Positions 33,997 through 43,357 of a stretch of 55,326 bases of DNA are shown here, one piece after another. Below the pieces are notes generated by a model. The model worked only from the letters and a program-made list of their open reading frames with translations, was not told where the DNA came from and ran no database searches. The stretch covers positions 84,530 to 139,855 of the forward strand of contig PLMK01000078.1 in assembly GCA_003142475.1 (NCBI GenBank), written 5' to 3'. A program made the position numbers and the translations under genes. This DNA is from Ignavibacteriota bacterium. GTDB lineage: Bacteria; Bacteroidota; Ignavibacteria; UBA10030. The number at the start of each line of letters is the position of its first letter. Within the stretch, counting starts at the first letter, position 1.

Positions 33997-35541
33997 ATGT
34001 CAACCAAATCAGTATTAGCGGCTGTCTTTTTAATCAGTCTCGGAATTATTTTTGGGGTTGTGCTAGTATCAAGTTTCAAAGGCGTTGATTTCTCATTTGC
34101 TGGAGAAGACGTTAAACTTGGTGCTCAGCAGGCTCCGATCAAACCGAATTCTACCTTGCAAGCATTAAATGACGCATTTCATAATGTCGGCAAGACAGTG
34201 ACACCATCTGTTGTATTCGTACAAGTTGAAATGAGCCAAGAATCAGAATCGGATTCTCAAGATGATCAAAATCAATTCTTCTATAAATTCTTTGGTCCGA
34301 ATTTTAAATTTGATATGCCGAAGCGTGGGCCTGAAGTAGGATCCGGCTCAGGATTCATCATAACAGCGAACGGATATATACTTACCAACAATCACGTCGT
34401 TGCTAATACAAAGAAGAATGGAATTAAGGTTCAGCTTTCTGATACAAGAGAATTTAAAGCCAAACTCATTGGTACAGATAAATATACTGATCTTGCAGTA
34501 ATCAAGATTGATGCAGACAACCTGCCGGTTGCGGCACTTGGAAATTCGGACGACGTTGAGGTTGGACATATCGTCTTCGCAATTGGTGCACCGCTTGGAT
34601 TAAAATCTACAATGACGGAAGGAATTGTCAGCGCTCTCGGTCGAAACATCGGTATTATCAACGATCAGAGTGGGTATGGGATAGAAAATTTTATTCAAAC
34701 TGATGCAGCAGTGAATCCAGGGAATAGCGGCGGACCATTAGTCAATATAGACGGAGAGGTTGTTGGAATTAATACTGCAATCGCTACAACAAATGCGCGT
34801 TATCAAGGATACAGCTTCGCTATCCCAGTGAATCTTGCTAAACGGGTTGCAACTGACATTATCAAATACGGAAAATTTCGTCGAGGATTTCTTGGTGTTC
34901 AAATTAAGGACGTCGATGCAGTCTATGCTAAAGCTGCCGGACTTGATAAAGCAAAAGGAGTTTGGGTTGAATCAGTCACAAAAGATGCCGCAGGTGATAA
35001 AGCAGGCCTCGAAGATGGAGATATCATTCTTTCGGTAGATGGAAAAGAAGTAAATTCGATGCAAGCTTTACAAACCGCTATAGCTTCGAAGCATCCTGGA
35101 GAAGTCGTAGCACTTCAGATTTGGCGCAATAAAAAAGAAATTACGAAAAAAGTTACGCTTGGTTCACGTGATGAAGATGTTGAAGCAGTGGCGGAGAAGG
35201 TTAAAAGTGGAAAAGACGAAACCGACGCAGAAGTCGAGACGGAAAAGTCTATTGATGTGAAGGAAATTGGTGTCACCGTGAAAGCAATCGATTCAAAAAT
35301 AAAGAAGCACTATGAGGTTGAGAAAGGTGTTGTGGTTGCAGATGTTGAAGATCTTGGTCCGGCACAAGAACGCGGATTGAGAAAAGGCGATGTAGTAACG
35401 GATATTGGAGATCAAAAAATTTCAACGCCAGAGCAATTTGAAAAATCGATTAAAAAGATGAAACCTGGCGATGCTGTGATGTTGCGGGTGAAGGGCGAGG
35501 ACAAGAAAATGCGCTTTGTCCCTATTGAAATGCCCAAATAA
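33997..35541 (+). CDS. htrA: Periplasmic serine protease, HtrA/DegP family
   Basis: 514 residues. An N-terminal hydrophobic segment (about 6-27) exports or anchors the protein. The trypsin-like domain (about 60-300) has the full triad: His in LTNNHVV, Asp in YTDLAVIKID, Ser in NPGNSGGPLV. Two PDZ domains follow: RRGFLGVQIKDVDAVYAK (first) and, after a charged linker rich in Glu/Lys (about 395-420), VKEIGVTV... to the end (second). It degrades or refolds damaged envelope proteins. RBS AAAGGAGG is excellent. A terminator ends the transcript. Confidence 0.95.
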   Translation: MSTKSVLAAVFLISLGIIFGVVLVSSFKGVDFSFAGEDVKLGAQQAPIKPNSTLQALNDAFHNVGKTVTPSVVFVQVEMSQESESDSQDDQNQFFYKFFGPNFKFDMPKRGPEVGSGSGFIITANGYILTNNHVVANTKKNGIKVQLSDTREFKAKLIGTDKYTDLAVIKIDADNLPVAALGNSDDVEVGHIVFAIGAPLGLKSTMTEGIVSALGRNIGIINDQSGYGIENFIQTDAAVNPGNSGGPLVNIDGEVVGINTAIATTNARYQGYSFAIPVNLAKRVATDIIKYGKFRRGFLGVQIKDVDAVYAKAAGLDKAKGVWVESVTKDAAGDKAGLEDGDIILSVDGKEVNSMQALQTAIASKHPGEVVALQIWRNKKEITKKVTLGSRDEDVEAVAEKVKSGKDETDAEVETEKSIDVKEIGVTVKAIDSKIKKHYEVEKGVVVADVEDLGPAQERGLRKGDVVTDIGDQKISTPEQFEKSIKKMKPGDAVMLRVKGEDKKMRFVPIEMPK

Positions 35542-35578
35542 GTATCAAATATCAATTCACAAACCTAAAAAAATAATG

Positions 35579-35608
35579 GCGCGGCTGAGTCAATCGGCTG
35601 CGCTTTTT
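35579..35608 (+). terminator. Rho-independent terminator after htrA
   Basis: A 9-bp stem GCGCGGCTG/CGGCTGCGC (two G-T pairs) with a 7-base loop is followed by TTTTT. It lies 38 bases after the htrA stop and ends the upstream plus-strand run. Confidence 0.85.
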
Positions 35609-35711
35609 ATTTGCCTGCCAATTGAATCTCCCTCTAAATTTTGTTTTATTAAATATGCGTAGAGAGATTAAATGTAATTCGCCTCATATTATTAATCACG
35701 AGAACAAAATT

Positions 35712-36887
35712 ATGATCCGCTATTTAACTTCTGGAGAATCGCACGGGAAAGCGCTCGTTGGTATTTTAGAAGGAATGCCGGCGGGTGTTAAGATATCCGC
35801 TGAATACATAAACCATCAATTGTGGCGGCGGCAGCAGGGCTATGGTCGTGGCGGTAGGATGAAAATTGAAACTGATAAAGTGGAGATTCTATCCGGAATT
35901 CGCTTCGGCAAAACAATTGGTTCTCCAATAGCTTTAATTATTCAAAATAAAGATTGGGGAAATTGGCATGATAAAATGGCGATAGAAGGAGATGGCACAG
36001 GAATCGAGAAAATTACAGTTCCACGTCCAGGCCATGCTGATTATGCCGGTACAATAAAATACGGCTTCGATGATATGCGCAATGTAATAGACCGGTCAAG
36101 TGCTCGTGAAACAGCAATGCGTGTTGCGCTGTGTTCCATTGTTAGAAAATTTTTAGAGGATAACGGCATTTATATCGGCAGCCATGTTCTGAGTATAGGT
36201 TCGGCAGGAGTAAAGGATAGGACCCAAATTGACAAATTGATTGCAAAGCTCACACGCCAATCATCATACTCGGCATATAAATTGACGGAAGAAGCTGATA
36301 AATCGGAAGTACGTATTCTTGATAAGGTAACAGAGAAAAAGGCAATTGCAGAAATTAAGAAAGCGAAAAAATCCGGTGATACGCTTGGCGGCATCTTCGA
36401 AGTTATTGTAACCGGAGTTCCGATTGGTCTCGGAAGTTATGTTCAATATGACAGAAAGCTAGATGCTCAACTTGCTCAAGCATTGATTTCGATTCAGGCA
36501 ATCAAAGGTGTTGAAATTGGAGATGGATTTGCGAATGCTGCAAAATTTGGCTCGCAAGTTCATGATGAATTCAAGATAGATAATGGCAAGATCATTCGTA
36601 AGACCAACCGAGCAGGTGGACTCGAAGGGAGTGTCACGAACGGAGAGAATATCGTTATTCGCGCTGCAATGAAACCGATTGCAACACTAGTCAAACCACT
36701 GCGAGCAGTTGACCTCTCGACAAGAAAACTTGTACAATCGCGTTATGAGCGTTCAGATGTCTGCGCGGTGCCTGCAGCTTCAATAATTGGCGAAACAGTT
36801 GTAGCACCTGTGCTAGCAAATGCTTTGTTGGAAAAGTACGGTGGCGATTCGTTGGAGGAGATAAATAAAAGACATAGATGTAATTAA
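35712..36887 (+). CDS. aroC: Chorismate synthase
   Basis: 391 residues from ATG 35712; the open frame extends to 35622, but homologs begin at MIRYLTSGESHGKALVG. It makes chorismate from EPSP with reduced FMN, the last common step to aromatic amino acids. Signatures: SGESHG (motif 1, His), the PRPGHADYAGTIKYG segment, NVIDRSSARETAMRVA (motif 2) and AVPAASIIGETVVAPVLA near the C-terminus. No other aro gene is in the window. A hairpin without T-tract follows nine bases after the stop. Confidence 0.96.
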   Translation: MIRYLTSGESHGKALVGILEGMPAGVKISAEYINHQLWRRQQGYGRGGRMKIETDKVEILSGIRFGKTIGSPIALIIQNKDWGNWHDKMAIEGDGTGIEKITVPRPGHADYAGTIKYGFDDMRNVIDRSSARETAMRVALCSIVRKFLEDNGIYIGSHVLSIGSAGVKDRTQIDKLIAKLTRQSSYSAYKLTEEADKSEVRILDKVTEKKAIAEIKKAKKSGDTLGGIFEVIVTGVPIGLGSYVQYDRKLDAQLAQALISIQAIKGVEIGDGFANAAKFGSQVHDEFKIDNGKIIRKTNRAGGLEGSVTNGENIVIRAAMKPIATLVKPLRAVDLSTRKLVQSRYERSDVCAVPAASIIGETVVAPVLANALLEKYGGDSLEEINKRHRCN

Positions 36888-36895
36888 AGACGAAT

Positions 36896-36937
36896 TTCCA
36901 AAGGTTAACTTTTGTTAATCGCTGGAAGCCTTTGGAA
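36896..36937. repeat. Nested inverted repeat after aroC
   Basis: Outer arms TTCCAAAGG (36896-36904) and CCTTTGGAA (36929-36937) enclose a second stem TTAAC/GTTAA with TTTT loop (36905-36918) and ten unpaired bases. There is no T-tract behind it, so it may be an mRNA 3'-end stabiliser, a factor-assisted terminator or a structured RNA. Confidence 0.5.
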
Positions 36938-37139
36938 TGTTTGATTCACTCTTCATCATATATTACAAAGTTTCAAATCAGTTTTTCCTCGTCTTGACTC
37001 TCGGTGTGGATAATGGTATATTTTTACTGTATTCAATGATTTCCGATGTGAAATTCTTGAACCAGTAACTCAATTGTGTGTAAAAGGAGGTAGATAGGTC
37101 TTCAGTGTCTTTGAAAGAACCGTCGGCGCAGACGGAAAA

Positions 37140-37643
37140 TTGAGTCGAAAAGTGCTTGTACTCAATCATGATTATGAGCCATTAAGCATCTGTAATGTCA
37201 AGAAAGCGATCATTCTCTTATATTTAGGTAAGGCAGAATTGATTGCAGCCTGCGATGGTAAAAAATTGCGTTCTGTCTATACGTCGATGCCTTATCCAAG
37301 CATCGTTCGCCTCTCTGTCTACATTCGTTTACCCTATAAAAAAATAGTCCTTTCTCATAAAAACATATTACGCCGTGATGGACATTTATGTCAATATTGC
37401 GGGAAAACGGAATCAATGCTCACAGTAGACCATATTGTTCCGAAAGCAAAGGGCGGTCCGGATTCATGGGAAAATCTTGTTGCCGCTTGTGTTTCCTGCA
37501 ATAACAAAAAGGGAGATCGAACATTGCATGAAGCTCAGATGAAACTGCTTCGCAAACCGATCCGTCCTAATCATGTAATGTTTATTCGCCACTTTGTCGG
37601 CACGGTGGATGACCACTGGAAGCCGTATTTATTTATGAATTAA
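37140..37643 (+). CDS. HNH endonuclease domain protein
   Basis: 167 residues starting at TTG 37140 (first residues MSRKVLVLNHDYEPLSICN, the usual start of this conserved family). The HNH domain (about 75-125) has CQYCGK, TVDHIVPKAKGGPDSWENL with the catalytic His, and CVSCNNKKGDR, giving a four-cysteine zinc site. The family is widespread as a single-copy chromosomal gene with unknown cellular role. A strong AAAAGGAGG sits 50 bases upstream, serving no obvious start; a 12-codon ORF (37105-37143) ends in a TTGA overlap with this gene. Confidence 0.85.
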   Translation: MSRKVLVLNHDYEPLSICNVKKAIILLYLGKAELIAACDGKKLRSVYTSMPYPSIVRLSVYIRLPYKKIVLSHKNILRRDGHLCQYCGKTESMLTVDHIVPKAKGGPDSWENLVAACVSCNNKKGDRTLHEAQMKLLRKPIRPNHVMFIRHFVGTVDDHWKPYLFMN

Positions 37644-37752
37644 TTTTAGCTGTCAGCAGTCGGTGAGCAATGTACAGTCGTTAGGTTTAAACATCTGATT
37701 GCTGATAACTGATAACGATGAACTGTTTCGTCGAAAGGGGTTTCGTGTTCTC

Positions 37753-38736
37753 TTGAATCAAAAGAAAAAAATAATTCTTAGCGGTATGCGCCCAACGGGA
37801 AAATTGCATCTTGGTCATCTTACCGGCGCGTTGGAGAATTGGGTTGCAATGCAGGGAGAATATCAAAATTATCATCTTATTGCCGATTATCACGCGTTAA
37901 CAACCAATCCGGACACATCGGAGATTTATACGAACTCGATCGATATGCTCCTCGATTGGCTTGCTGCCGGGATTGATCCGGTGCAAAGCCCGATGTTTCG
38001 CCAATCGCAAGTAAAAGAACACGCAGAACTGCATCTGTTATTTTCCATGCTCATTACTACTTCGCGTCTTGAACGAAATCCAACGTTGAAGGAACAAGTC
38101 CGCGATCTTGCAATGGACAGCGTTGTCTATGGCCATCTCGGATATCCGGTACTGCAAGCTGCAGATATTTTGCTTTACAAAGGTGATGTCGTTCCTGTCG
38201 GTGAAGACCAATTGCCTCATATTGAAATTACTCGCGAGCTTGCAAGACGCTTTAATGCACAATATGCCCCGGTTTTCCCTGAACCGGAAGGAAAAATTAC
38301 GAAGTTCGCTCGGTTACCAGGATTAGATGGAAAACGAATGAGCAAATCTGTTGGAAATACAATTCTTCTTTCAGATTCACCTGAAGCCGTTATGAGAAAG
38401 CTCAAGACAGCTATCACGGATCCTCAAAAAGTTCGCAAAGGCGATCCTGGTCATCCTGATATCTGTTTGATTTTTGCATATCACAATAAATTTAATCCGA
38501 CTCAAGTAGCTGAAATTCGTTCTAACTGTGAAAGCGGTAAACTTGGATGTGTTGATTGCAAAATGAATTGTGCAAAAAAAATTATAGACACACTCGCGCC
38601 AAGTTATGAAAAGAGATCTTATTATGAAGAACATATAGATGATGTAAAGAATATACTTGCTGATGGTGAACAACGTGCTAAAACTGTTGCAAAGCAAACG
38701 ATGATAGAAGTCCATGAAGCGATGAAACTTGGGTAA
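37753..38736 (+). CDS. trpS: Tryptophanyl-tRNA synthetase
   Basis: About 327 residues from TTG 37753, which gives MNQKKKIILSGMRPTGKLHLGH, the family start; the frame is open to TTG 37699, whose extra 18 residues are translated from simple-sequence spacer. Class I motifs: PTGKLHLGHL (HIGH-type) near residue 13 and KRMSKSVGN (KMSKS-type) near 197. It carries the C-terminal CVDCKMNCAKK found in many bacterial TrpRS. AAAGGGG lies twelve bases before the TTG. scpA follows after five bases, forming a trpS-scpA-scpB-rluB unit. Confidence 0.93.
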   Translation: MNQKKKIILSGMRPTGKLHLGHLTGALENWVAMQGEYQNYHLIADYHALTTNPDTSEIYTNSIDMLLDWLAAGIDPVQSPMFRQSQVKEHAELHLLFSMLITTSRLERNPTLKEQVRDLAMDSVVYGHLGYPVLQAADILLYKGDVVPVGEDQLPHIEITRELARRFNAQYAPVFPEPEGKITKFARLPGLDGKRMSKSVGNTILLSDSPEAVMRKLKTAITDPQKVRKGDPGHPDICLIFAYHNKFNPTQVAEIRSNCESGKLGCVDCKMNCAKKIIDTLAPSYEKRSYYEEHIDDVKNILADGEQRAKTVAKQTMIEVHEAMKLG

Positions 38737-38741
38737 TCAAG

Positions 38742-39458
38742 ATGTACACTATTAAACTCAATGATTTCGAAGGTCCGCTGGATCTTTTGCTCTTTTTCAT
38801 CAAGCGTGATGAATTGGATATCTATGACATCCCCATTGCAAGCATCACGAAGGAATTTTTGGATTATATGCATTTCCTGCAGCAATTTGACCTGGAAATC
38901 GCTGGCGAATTTTTAGTCATGGCTGCCGAACTGATGCAGATAAAAGTAAAAATGCTTTTACCGCCGGAACAAGGCGAAGAAGAAGAACTTGATCCGCGTG
39001 CTAACTTAATACAGCGGTTAGTGGAATATAAACGCTACAAGGAAATGTCATTGCAGATGAAGAATCGCGAAGAAGAACAAATGAATGTACATTACCGCGG
39101 TTATCGTTCTGCCGATGAACATATTGTCGAGGAAGAGACAGGCGAAGATATGATCCGCGATGTGACATTCTTCGACCTGATTGCATCATTCAAATTTGCC
39201 ATGGATCGAATGCCGAAGAAATTCTTCCATGAAATCGATAAAATCAATGTAACTGTCGAAGAGCAAATTGCCTATATTGAAGAATATTTTTTGCGGCGTT
39301 CCGAAGCTACCTTTTACGATTTAGTCAAAGACTTTTCAGAACGAATTCGTATTGTAGTAACATTTCTTGCCTTACTGGAAGTTATTCGGACAAAGAAAAT
39401 CATCGTCAGGCAACTACGACCATTCGGCGATCTATCTATTATGAGAAATGTGAATTGA
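38742..39458 (+). CDS. scpA: Segregation and condensation protein ScpA
   Basis: 238 residues. This is the kleisin subunit that bridges the SMC heads. The N-terminal domain is typical: YTIKLNDFEGPLDLLLFFIKRDELDIYDIPIA and the LEIAGEFLVMAAELMQIKVKMLLP helices. The C-terminal winged helix contains FLALLEVIRTKKIIVRQ. The middle is acidic. Its TGA overlaps the TTG start of scpB (TTGA at 39455-39458), so ScpA and ScpB are translationally coupled. SMC itself is not in the window. Confidence 0.95.
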   Translation: MYTIKLNDFEGPLDLLLFFIKRDELDIYDIPIASITKEFLDYMHFLQQFDLEIAGEFLVMAAELMQIKVKMLLPPEQGEEEELDPRANLIQRLVEYKRYKEMSLQMKNREEEQMNVHYRGYRSADEHIVEEETGEDMIRDVTFFDLIASFKFAMDRMPKKFFHEIDKINVTVEEQIAYIEEYFLRRSEATFYDLVKDFSERIRIVVTFLALLEVIRTKKIIVRQLRPFGDLSIMRNVN

Positions 39459-40651
39459 CCGAAGAGCAGATAATCATAGAAAAACCTGAACTGAAAATTC
39501 CAACTACGGTCAAAGCATTGGTAGAGGCATTAATCTTTGCTGCCCAGGAACCGCTTTCTGTTAGCCAGATCCGCTCTATATATCAAGGTGAAAACTTACG
39601 GAATGATGAATCAAAGCAAATAGAACCAGAAACTATTCGACAAATTGTAACCGATCTAAACAAGGAATATGCAAAGCAGGATCGACCATATCGTATTATT
39701 CAAATTGCCGGTGGATATCAATTCGCAACATCTTCGGAGTATGCTGAATGGCTTGGCAGACTCTACAAGGAACAAGGACGAAGGAAACTTTCCCAATCCG
39801 GTGTTGAAACGCTGGCGATCATTGCCTATAAACAACCGATTGCAAAAGCGGAGATTGAAAAAATCCGTGGTGTCAATTGCGATTATGTCCTTAAAACTTT
39901 ACTGGAGAAGGAATTACTCACAGTAACAGGACGGGCTGAAAGTGTCGGGCGTCCGCTTTTGTACGGAACGACGAGAGAATTTCTAAAACATTTTGGATTG
40001 AACGACATCACGGATCTGCCTCGGCCAAGAGAGATCGAAGAAATTCTTGGAGAAAGTCAATTTGAGACAGAACGCAGAATGTTAGAAGCCCAAGCCGGAG
40101 CTGAGCAGGCACAAAAAGAACAAGAGGATTTTAAATCACGCTTGCCGCATATTCCCAAAAAGAAACCGGAGCTTGACGAAAAAGGTGTTGAAATAGTTCC
40201 ACACAAGAAAATACTGGAAATTAAAATAATGCCTATTGAAGATCGAAAGGCGTTAGAAGAAGCCGGACAAGAAAAAATTGAGTTCACTTCTGGAAATTCT
40301 CTCCCTGAAGAACAGTTACTCCTTGATAAAGTTGCAAATGAAAAGACGCAAAAAGAACAGTCAATAGTTTCATTGCAAGAAGACATTCCGAACGAAAACA
40401 TTGAACAAGTATCTATTATTCAAATAGAAGAACAAGAAGTTGAATTACCGACTGAGAAAATAGACAACAGTATTGAATCAGAAAGAATACCAGAATTAGA
40501 ATTACTAAATGGAGAAATGTCATCAACGACAGAAGAATTAATTCAAGACGACGGTCAAAACACATCGGAAGTAGAAAAGCCACAAACACAAAAGCGTTGG
40601 AAGGTGTGGAAAGACAAGATTCAGGGGTTCATCAAGAAACTGTTCGCTTGA
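39455..40651 (+). CDS. scpB: Segregation and condensation protein ScpB with long C-terminal extension
   Basis: 398 residues against the usual 180-220. Core ScpB is residues about 15-195: VKALVEALIFAAQEPLSVSQI, GYQFATSSEYAEWL, LSQSGVETLAIIAYKQPIAKAEIEKIRGVNCDYVL and GRPLLYGTTREFLKHFGL. The remaining 200 residues are acidic and Gln/Glu-rich, partly coiled-coil (about 200-225), and end in a basic amphipathic stretch (RWKVWKDKIQGFIKKLFA). Such tails occur in related bacteria but this one doubles the protein. Start is TTG in a TTGA overlap with scpA. Confidence 0.93.
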   Translation: MTEEQIIIEKPELKIPTTVKALVEALIFAAQEPLSVSQIRSIYQGENLRNDESKQIEPETIRQIVTDLNKEYAKQDRPYRIIQIAGGYQFATSSEYAEWLGRLYKEQGRRKLSQSGVETLAIIAYKQPIAKAEIEKIRGVNCDYVLKTLLEKELLTVTGRAESVGRPLLYGTTREFLKHFGLNDITDLPRPREIEEILGESQFETERRMLEAQAGAEQAQKEQEDFKSRLPHIPKKKPELDEKGVEIVPHKKILEIKIMPIEDRKALEEAGQEKIEFTSGNSLPEEQLLLDKVANEKTQKEQSIVSLQEDIPNENIEQVSIIQIEEQEVELPTEKIDNSIESERIPELELLNGEMSSTTEELIQDDGQNTSEVEKPQTQKRWKVWKDKIQGFIKKLFA

Positions 40652-41385
40652 ACCGGTATCTTGCAATGGCGGGAATTGGCTCACGCCGAAAGAATGATGA
40701 ATTGATTCTTTCAGGCGCAGTGAAAGTTAATGGTAAATTAGTCAAAGAATTAGGTATTCAAGTACACGTTGGTAAGGACAAGATTTCTGTTCAAGGCGAA
40801 CTTGTGAATCTTGAAGAGAAGCTCGTCTATATTATCTTTAACAAACCAAAAGATACTATTACAACGATGAGCGACGAAAAAGGACGCACAACAGTAATGA
40901 AGTATGTGCATGTGAAACAACGTATTTATCCCGTCGGACGATTAGATAGAAATACAACAGGTGTTCTGCTCTTTACAAATGATGGCGATCTGGCAAATGC
41001 GTTGATTCATCCTAAATTTGAAATTGAAAAATTATACCGCGTTACACTTGATCGTCAAGTGAGTGATGAAGATCTGAAGAAACTACGCAAAGGCGTCCGG
41101 CTCGAAGACGGTTTAGCAAAGGTGCAGTCTGCTGAAATTATTGATGGCTCTAAACGGAAGAAAGTACTTCTTGCTTTGCGTGAAGGAAGAAACCGTGAGA
41201 TCCGAAGAATATTCGAAGTCATTGGGTATGATGTACGGCAACTCGATCGCGTCTCCTTTGCTGGTCTTACACCGCTCGGACTTCCTCGCGGAAATTGGAG
41301 ATTTCTGAACAGAAGCGAAGTCAACTACTTGCAAAAACTTACCGGCTCTACAAGCAGAAAAGAGATTGATGAGATTTATTCGTAG
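40597..41385 (+). CDS. rluB: Ribosomal large subunit pseudouridine synthase, RluB/RsuA family
   Basis: 262 residues from TTG 40597, overlapping scpB by 55 bases. The S4 RNA-binding domain (about 17-75, RLNRYLAMAGIGSRRK) is followed by the catalytic domain with YPVGRLDRNTTGVLLFTNDG (catalytic Asp in GRLDRNT) and EGRNREIRRIFEVIGYDV. It converts a specific uridine of 23S rRNA to pseudouridine. The start is ambiguous: TTG 40648 overlaps the scpB stop as TTGA but would remove the Arg-Leu that begins the S4 motif; GTG 40606 is the third option. Confidence 0.9.
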   Translation: MEGVERQDSGVHQETVRLNRYLAMAGIGSRRKNDELILSGAVKVNGKLVKELGIQVHVGKDKISVQGELVNLEEKLVYIIFNKPKDTITTMSDEKGRTTVMKYVHVKQRIYPVGRLDRNTTGVLLFTNDGDLANALIHPKFEIEKLYRVTLDRQVSDEDLKKLRKGVRLEDGLAKVQSAEIIDGSKRKKVLLALREGRNREIRRIFEVIGYDVRQLDRVSFAGLTPLGLPRGNWRFLNRSEVNYLQKLTGSTSRKEIDEIYS

Positions 41386-41543
41386 CAGCGGAATTCTTCT
41401 GTATCCAACATCATTTTATATTTCTTTATGAAAAGTATTATGCAGATGAAGAATCGTATTTGAATGATTATGCGTTTTTACAACTTCGGTGGTAAGAAAA
41501 ATATTAAAATTAAACTGAACACTTTTAATTATCGGAATTAACT

Positions 41544-43073
41544 ATGGCTGAAGATAAGAGAATTCAATCAACGGAACGAGAGCATGAAGATATGAACGTC
41601 TTGATGCAGCGCCGGCGGGAAGAATTAGAACAACTAACGAAACTTGGTATAAATCCATATCCGTACGAATTTACACGTGACACATTTTCCAAGGAAATTA
41701 TTCATCAATTTAAAGACGATGCACCGCAGCGCATAGTATCAATAGCCGGCCGGATTATGTCTATTCGCCGAATGGGTAAAGCGTCGTTTTGTCATATTCA
41801 AGATTCGCAAGGGCGTATCCAGATATATTTGCGGCGTGATGATATCGGTGCAACGTACGATGCTTTTAGGTTGATGGACATTGGCGACATTATTGGCGTT
41901 AAAGGATTTGTTTTTCGCACAAAGATGGGAGAAGTATCTGTCCACGGATCAGAACTAATTCTTCTTTCAAAATCGTTAAGGCCCCTGCCCATTGCAAAAG
42001 AAAAAATGGATGAGCAAGGAAACAAGACAATCTATGATCCTTTTTCAGACAAAGAATTGCGCTATCGTCAGCGGTACCTTGATCTGGCCGTAAATCAGGA
42101 TGTGCGACAAGTTTTTGTAAAGCGATCAAAGATGATTAGCGCCATTCGGAAATTCTTGGATGAGCGTGGATATTTGGAAGTAGAAACACCTGTTCTTCAG
42201 CCGATTTATGGTGGTGCATCAGCGAGACCATTTATAACGCACCATAACGCGTTGGATATGAAACTGTATATGCGCATCGCAGATGAACTCTATCTGAAAC
42301 GATTGATCGTTGGCGGTTACGATGGCGTGTATGAAATCTCTAAAGACTTTCGCAATGAAGGAATGGATAAAACACACAATCCAGAGTTTACGATGATGGA
42401 ACTCTATGTTGCGTACCACGACTATCGGTGGATGATGAATTTGGTAGAAGAACTTGTCTCGAATATAGCGATTGCACTTAATGGAGTGTCTGTTGCAAAA
42501 TTAGGAGATCACGAAATTAATTTTACTCCACCATGGAAACGAATTACGATGTTCGATGCCATTAAGGAATACACAGGTAAAGACCTACGAGAAAAGAGCG
42601 AGGACGAGCTGCGAGTTATTGCGAAAGAATTTCACATCGAAATAGACCCTAAGATAGGTGCCGGCGGCATTATTGATGAAATATTTGGCGAGAAAGTTGA
42701 GCCGCATTTAATTCAACCGACATTCATAACGGATTATCCGCTTGAGATGTCGCCGTTAGCGAAGAAGCACAGGTCAGAACCTGGATTAGTTGAACGTTTT
42801 GAAGCAATTGTGAATGGCAAGGAATTGTGCAATGCGTTTTCTGAATTGAATGATCCAATTGACCAACGAGCTCGATTTGAAGAACAGATGAAACTTCGTG
42901 CTCGCGGAGACGAGGAGGCACAGGTGCTGGATGAAGATTTTCTTCGCGCACTTGAATACGGTATGCCGCCGACAACTGGCCTGGGCGTTGGTATTGATCG
43001 GTTGACTATGTTGTTGACGAATCAGGATTCAATCAGGGATGTTATTTTCTTCCCACAAATGAAACCAGAGTAG
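41544..43073 (+). CDS. lysS: Lysyl-tRNA synthetase, class II
   Basis: 509 residues, normal length. After a short N-terminal extension (about 25 residues) comes the OB anticodon-binding domain (about 60-160, [23 protein letters not shown]). The class II catalytic domain has motif 1 ([23 protein letters not shown]), motif 2 ([20 protein letters not shown]) and motif 3 ([12 protein letters not shown]). The lysine and ATP sites appear complete. It is separated from the rluB stop by 158 bases and from ctpA by 284 bases, so it is probably transcribed on its own. Confidence 0.97.
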   Translation: MAEDKRIQSTEREHEDMNVLMQRRREELEQLTKLGINPYPYEFTRDTFSKEIIHQFKDDAPQRIVSIAGRIMSIRRMGKASFCHIQDSQGRIQIYLRRDDIGATYDAFRLMDIGDIIGVKGFVFRTKMGEVSVHGSELILLSKSLRPLPIAKEKMDEQGNKTIYDPFSDKELRYRQRYLDLAVNQDVRQVFVKRSKMISAIRKFLDERGYLEVETPVLQPIYGGASARPFITHHNALDMKLYMRIADELYLKRLIVGGYDGVYEISKDFRNEGMDKTHNPEFTMMELYVAYHDYRWMMNLVEELVSNIAIALNGVSVAKLGDHEINFTPPWKRITMFDAIKEYTGKDLREKSEDELRVIAKEFHIEIDPKIGAGGIIDEIFGEKVEPHLIQPTFITDYPLEMSPLAKKHRSEPGLVERFEAIVNGKELCNAFSELNDPIDQRARFEEQMKLRARGDEEAQVLDEDFLRALEYGMPPTTGLGVGIDRLTMLLTNQDSIRDVIFFPQMKPE

Positions 43074-43357
43074 TGGTTGTTCGAAAACTATAGGCTAAGA
43101 ATAACAAGAAAAATTCATATTTCATATTTTATTCACCCTTGTTCAGCTTCTAGTGATCCGCCATTTGAAAGAATTATTGACATTCCGGCAACTCTTTGGG
43201 AATGTATTCGTATTTTAGAAAGCATTGTGGTTAAGGTCGTCTTTGATTTTCCGCTGATTTCGCGTACCTTATCATAGTAAGTGATTGAACGTACAAAATA
43301 TCGAGTCAAAGAAAATATATTTAAGATGCTATGATGTCATTAATAAGGAAGAGAGTA

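Noticed and set aside
43077-43277. 66-codon open frame between lysS and ctpA
   Set aside because: No RBS, begins right after the lysS stop, and composition is unlike neighbouring proteins; treated as spacer.
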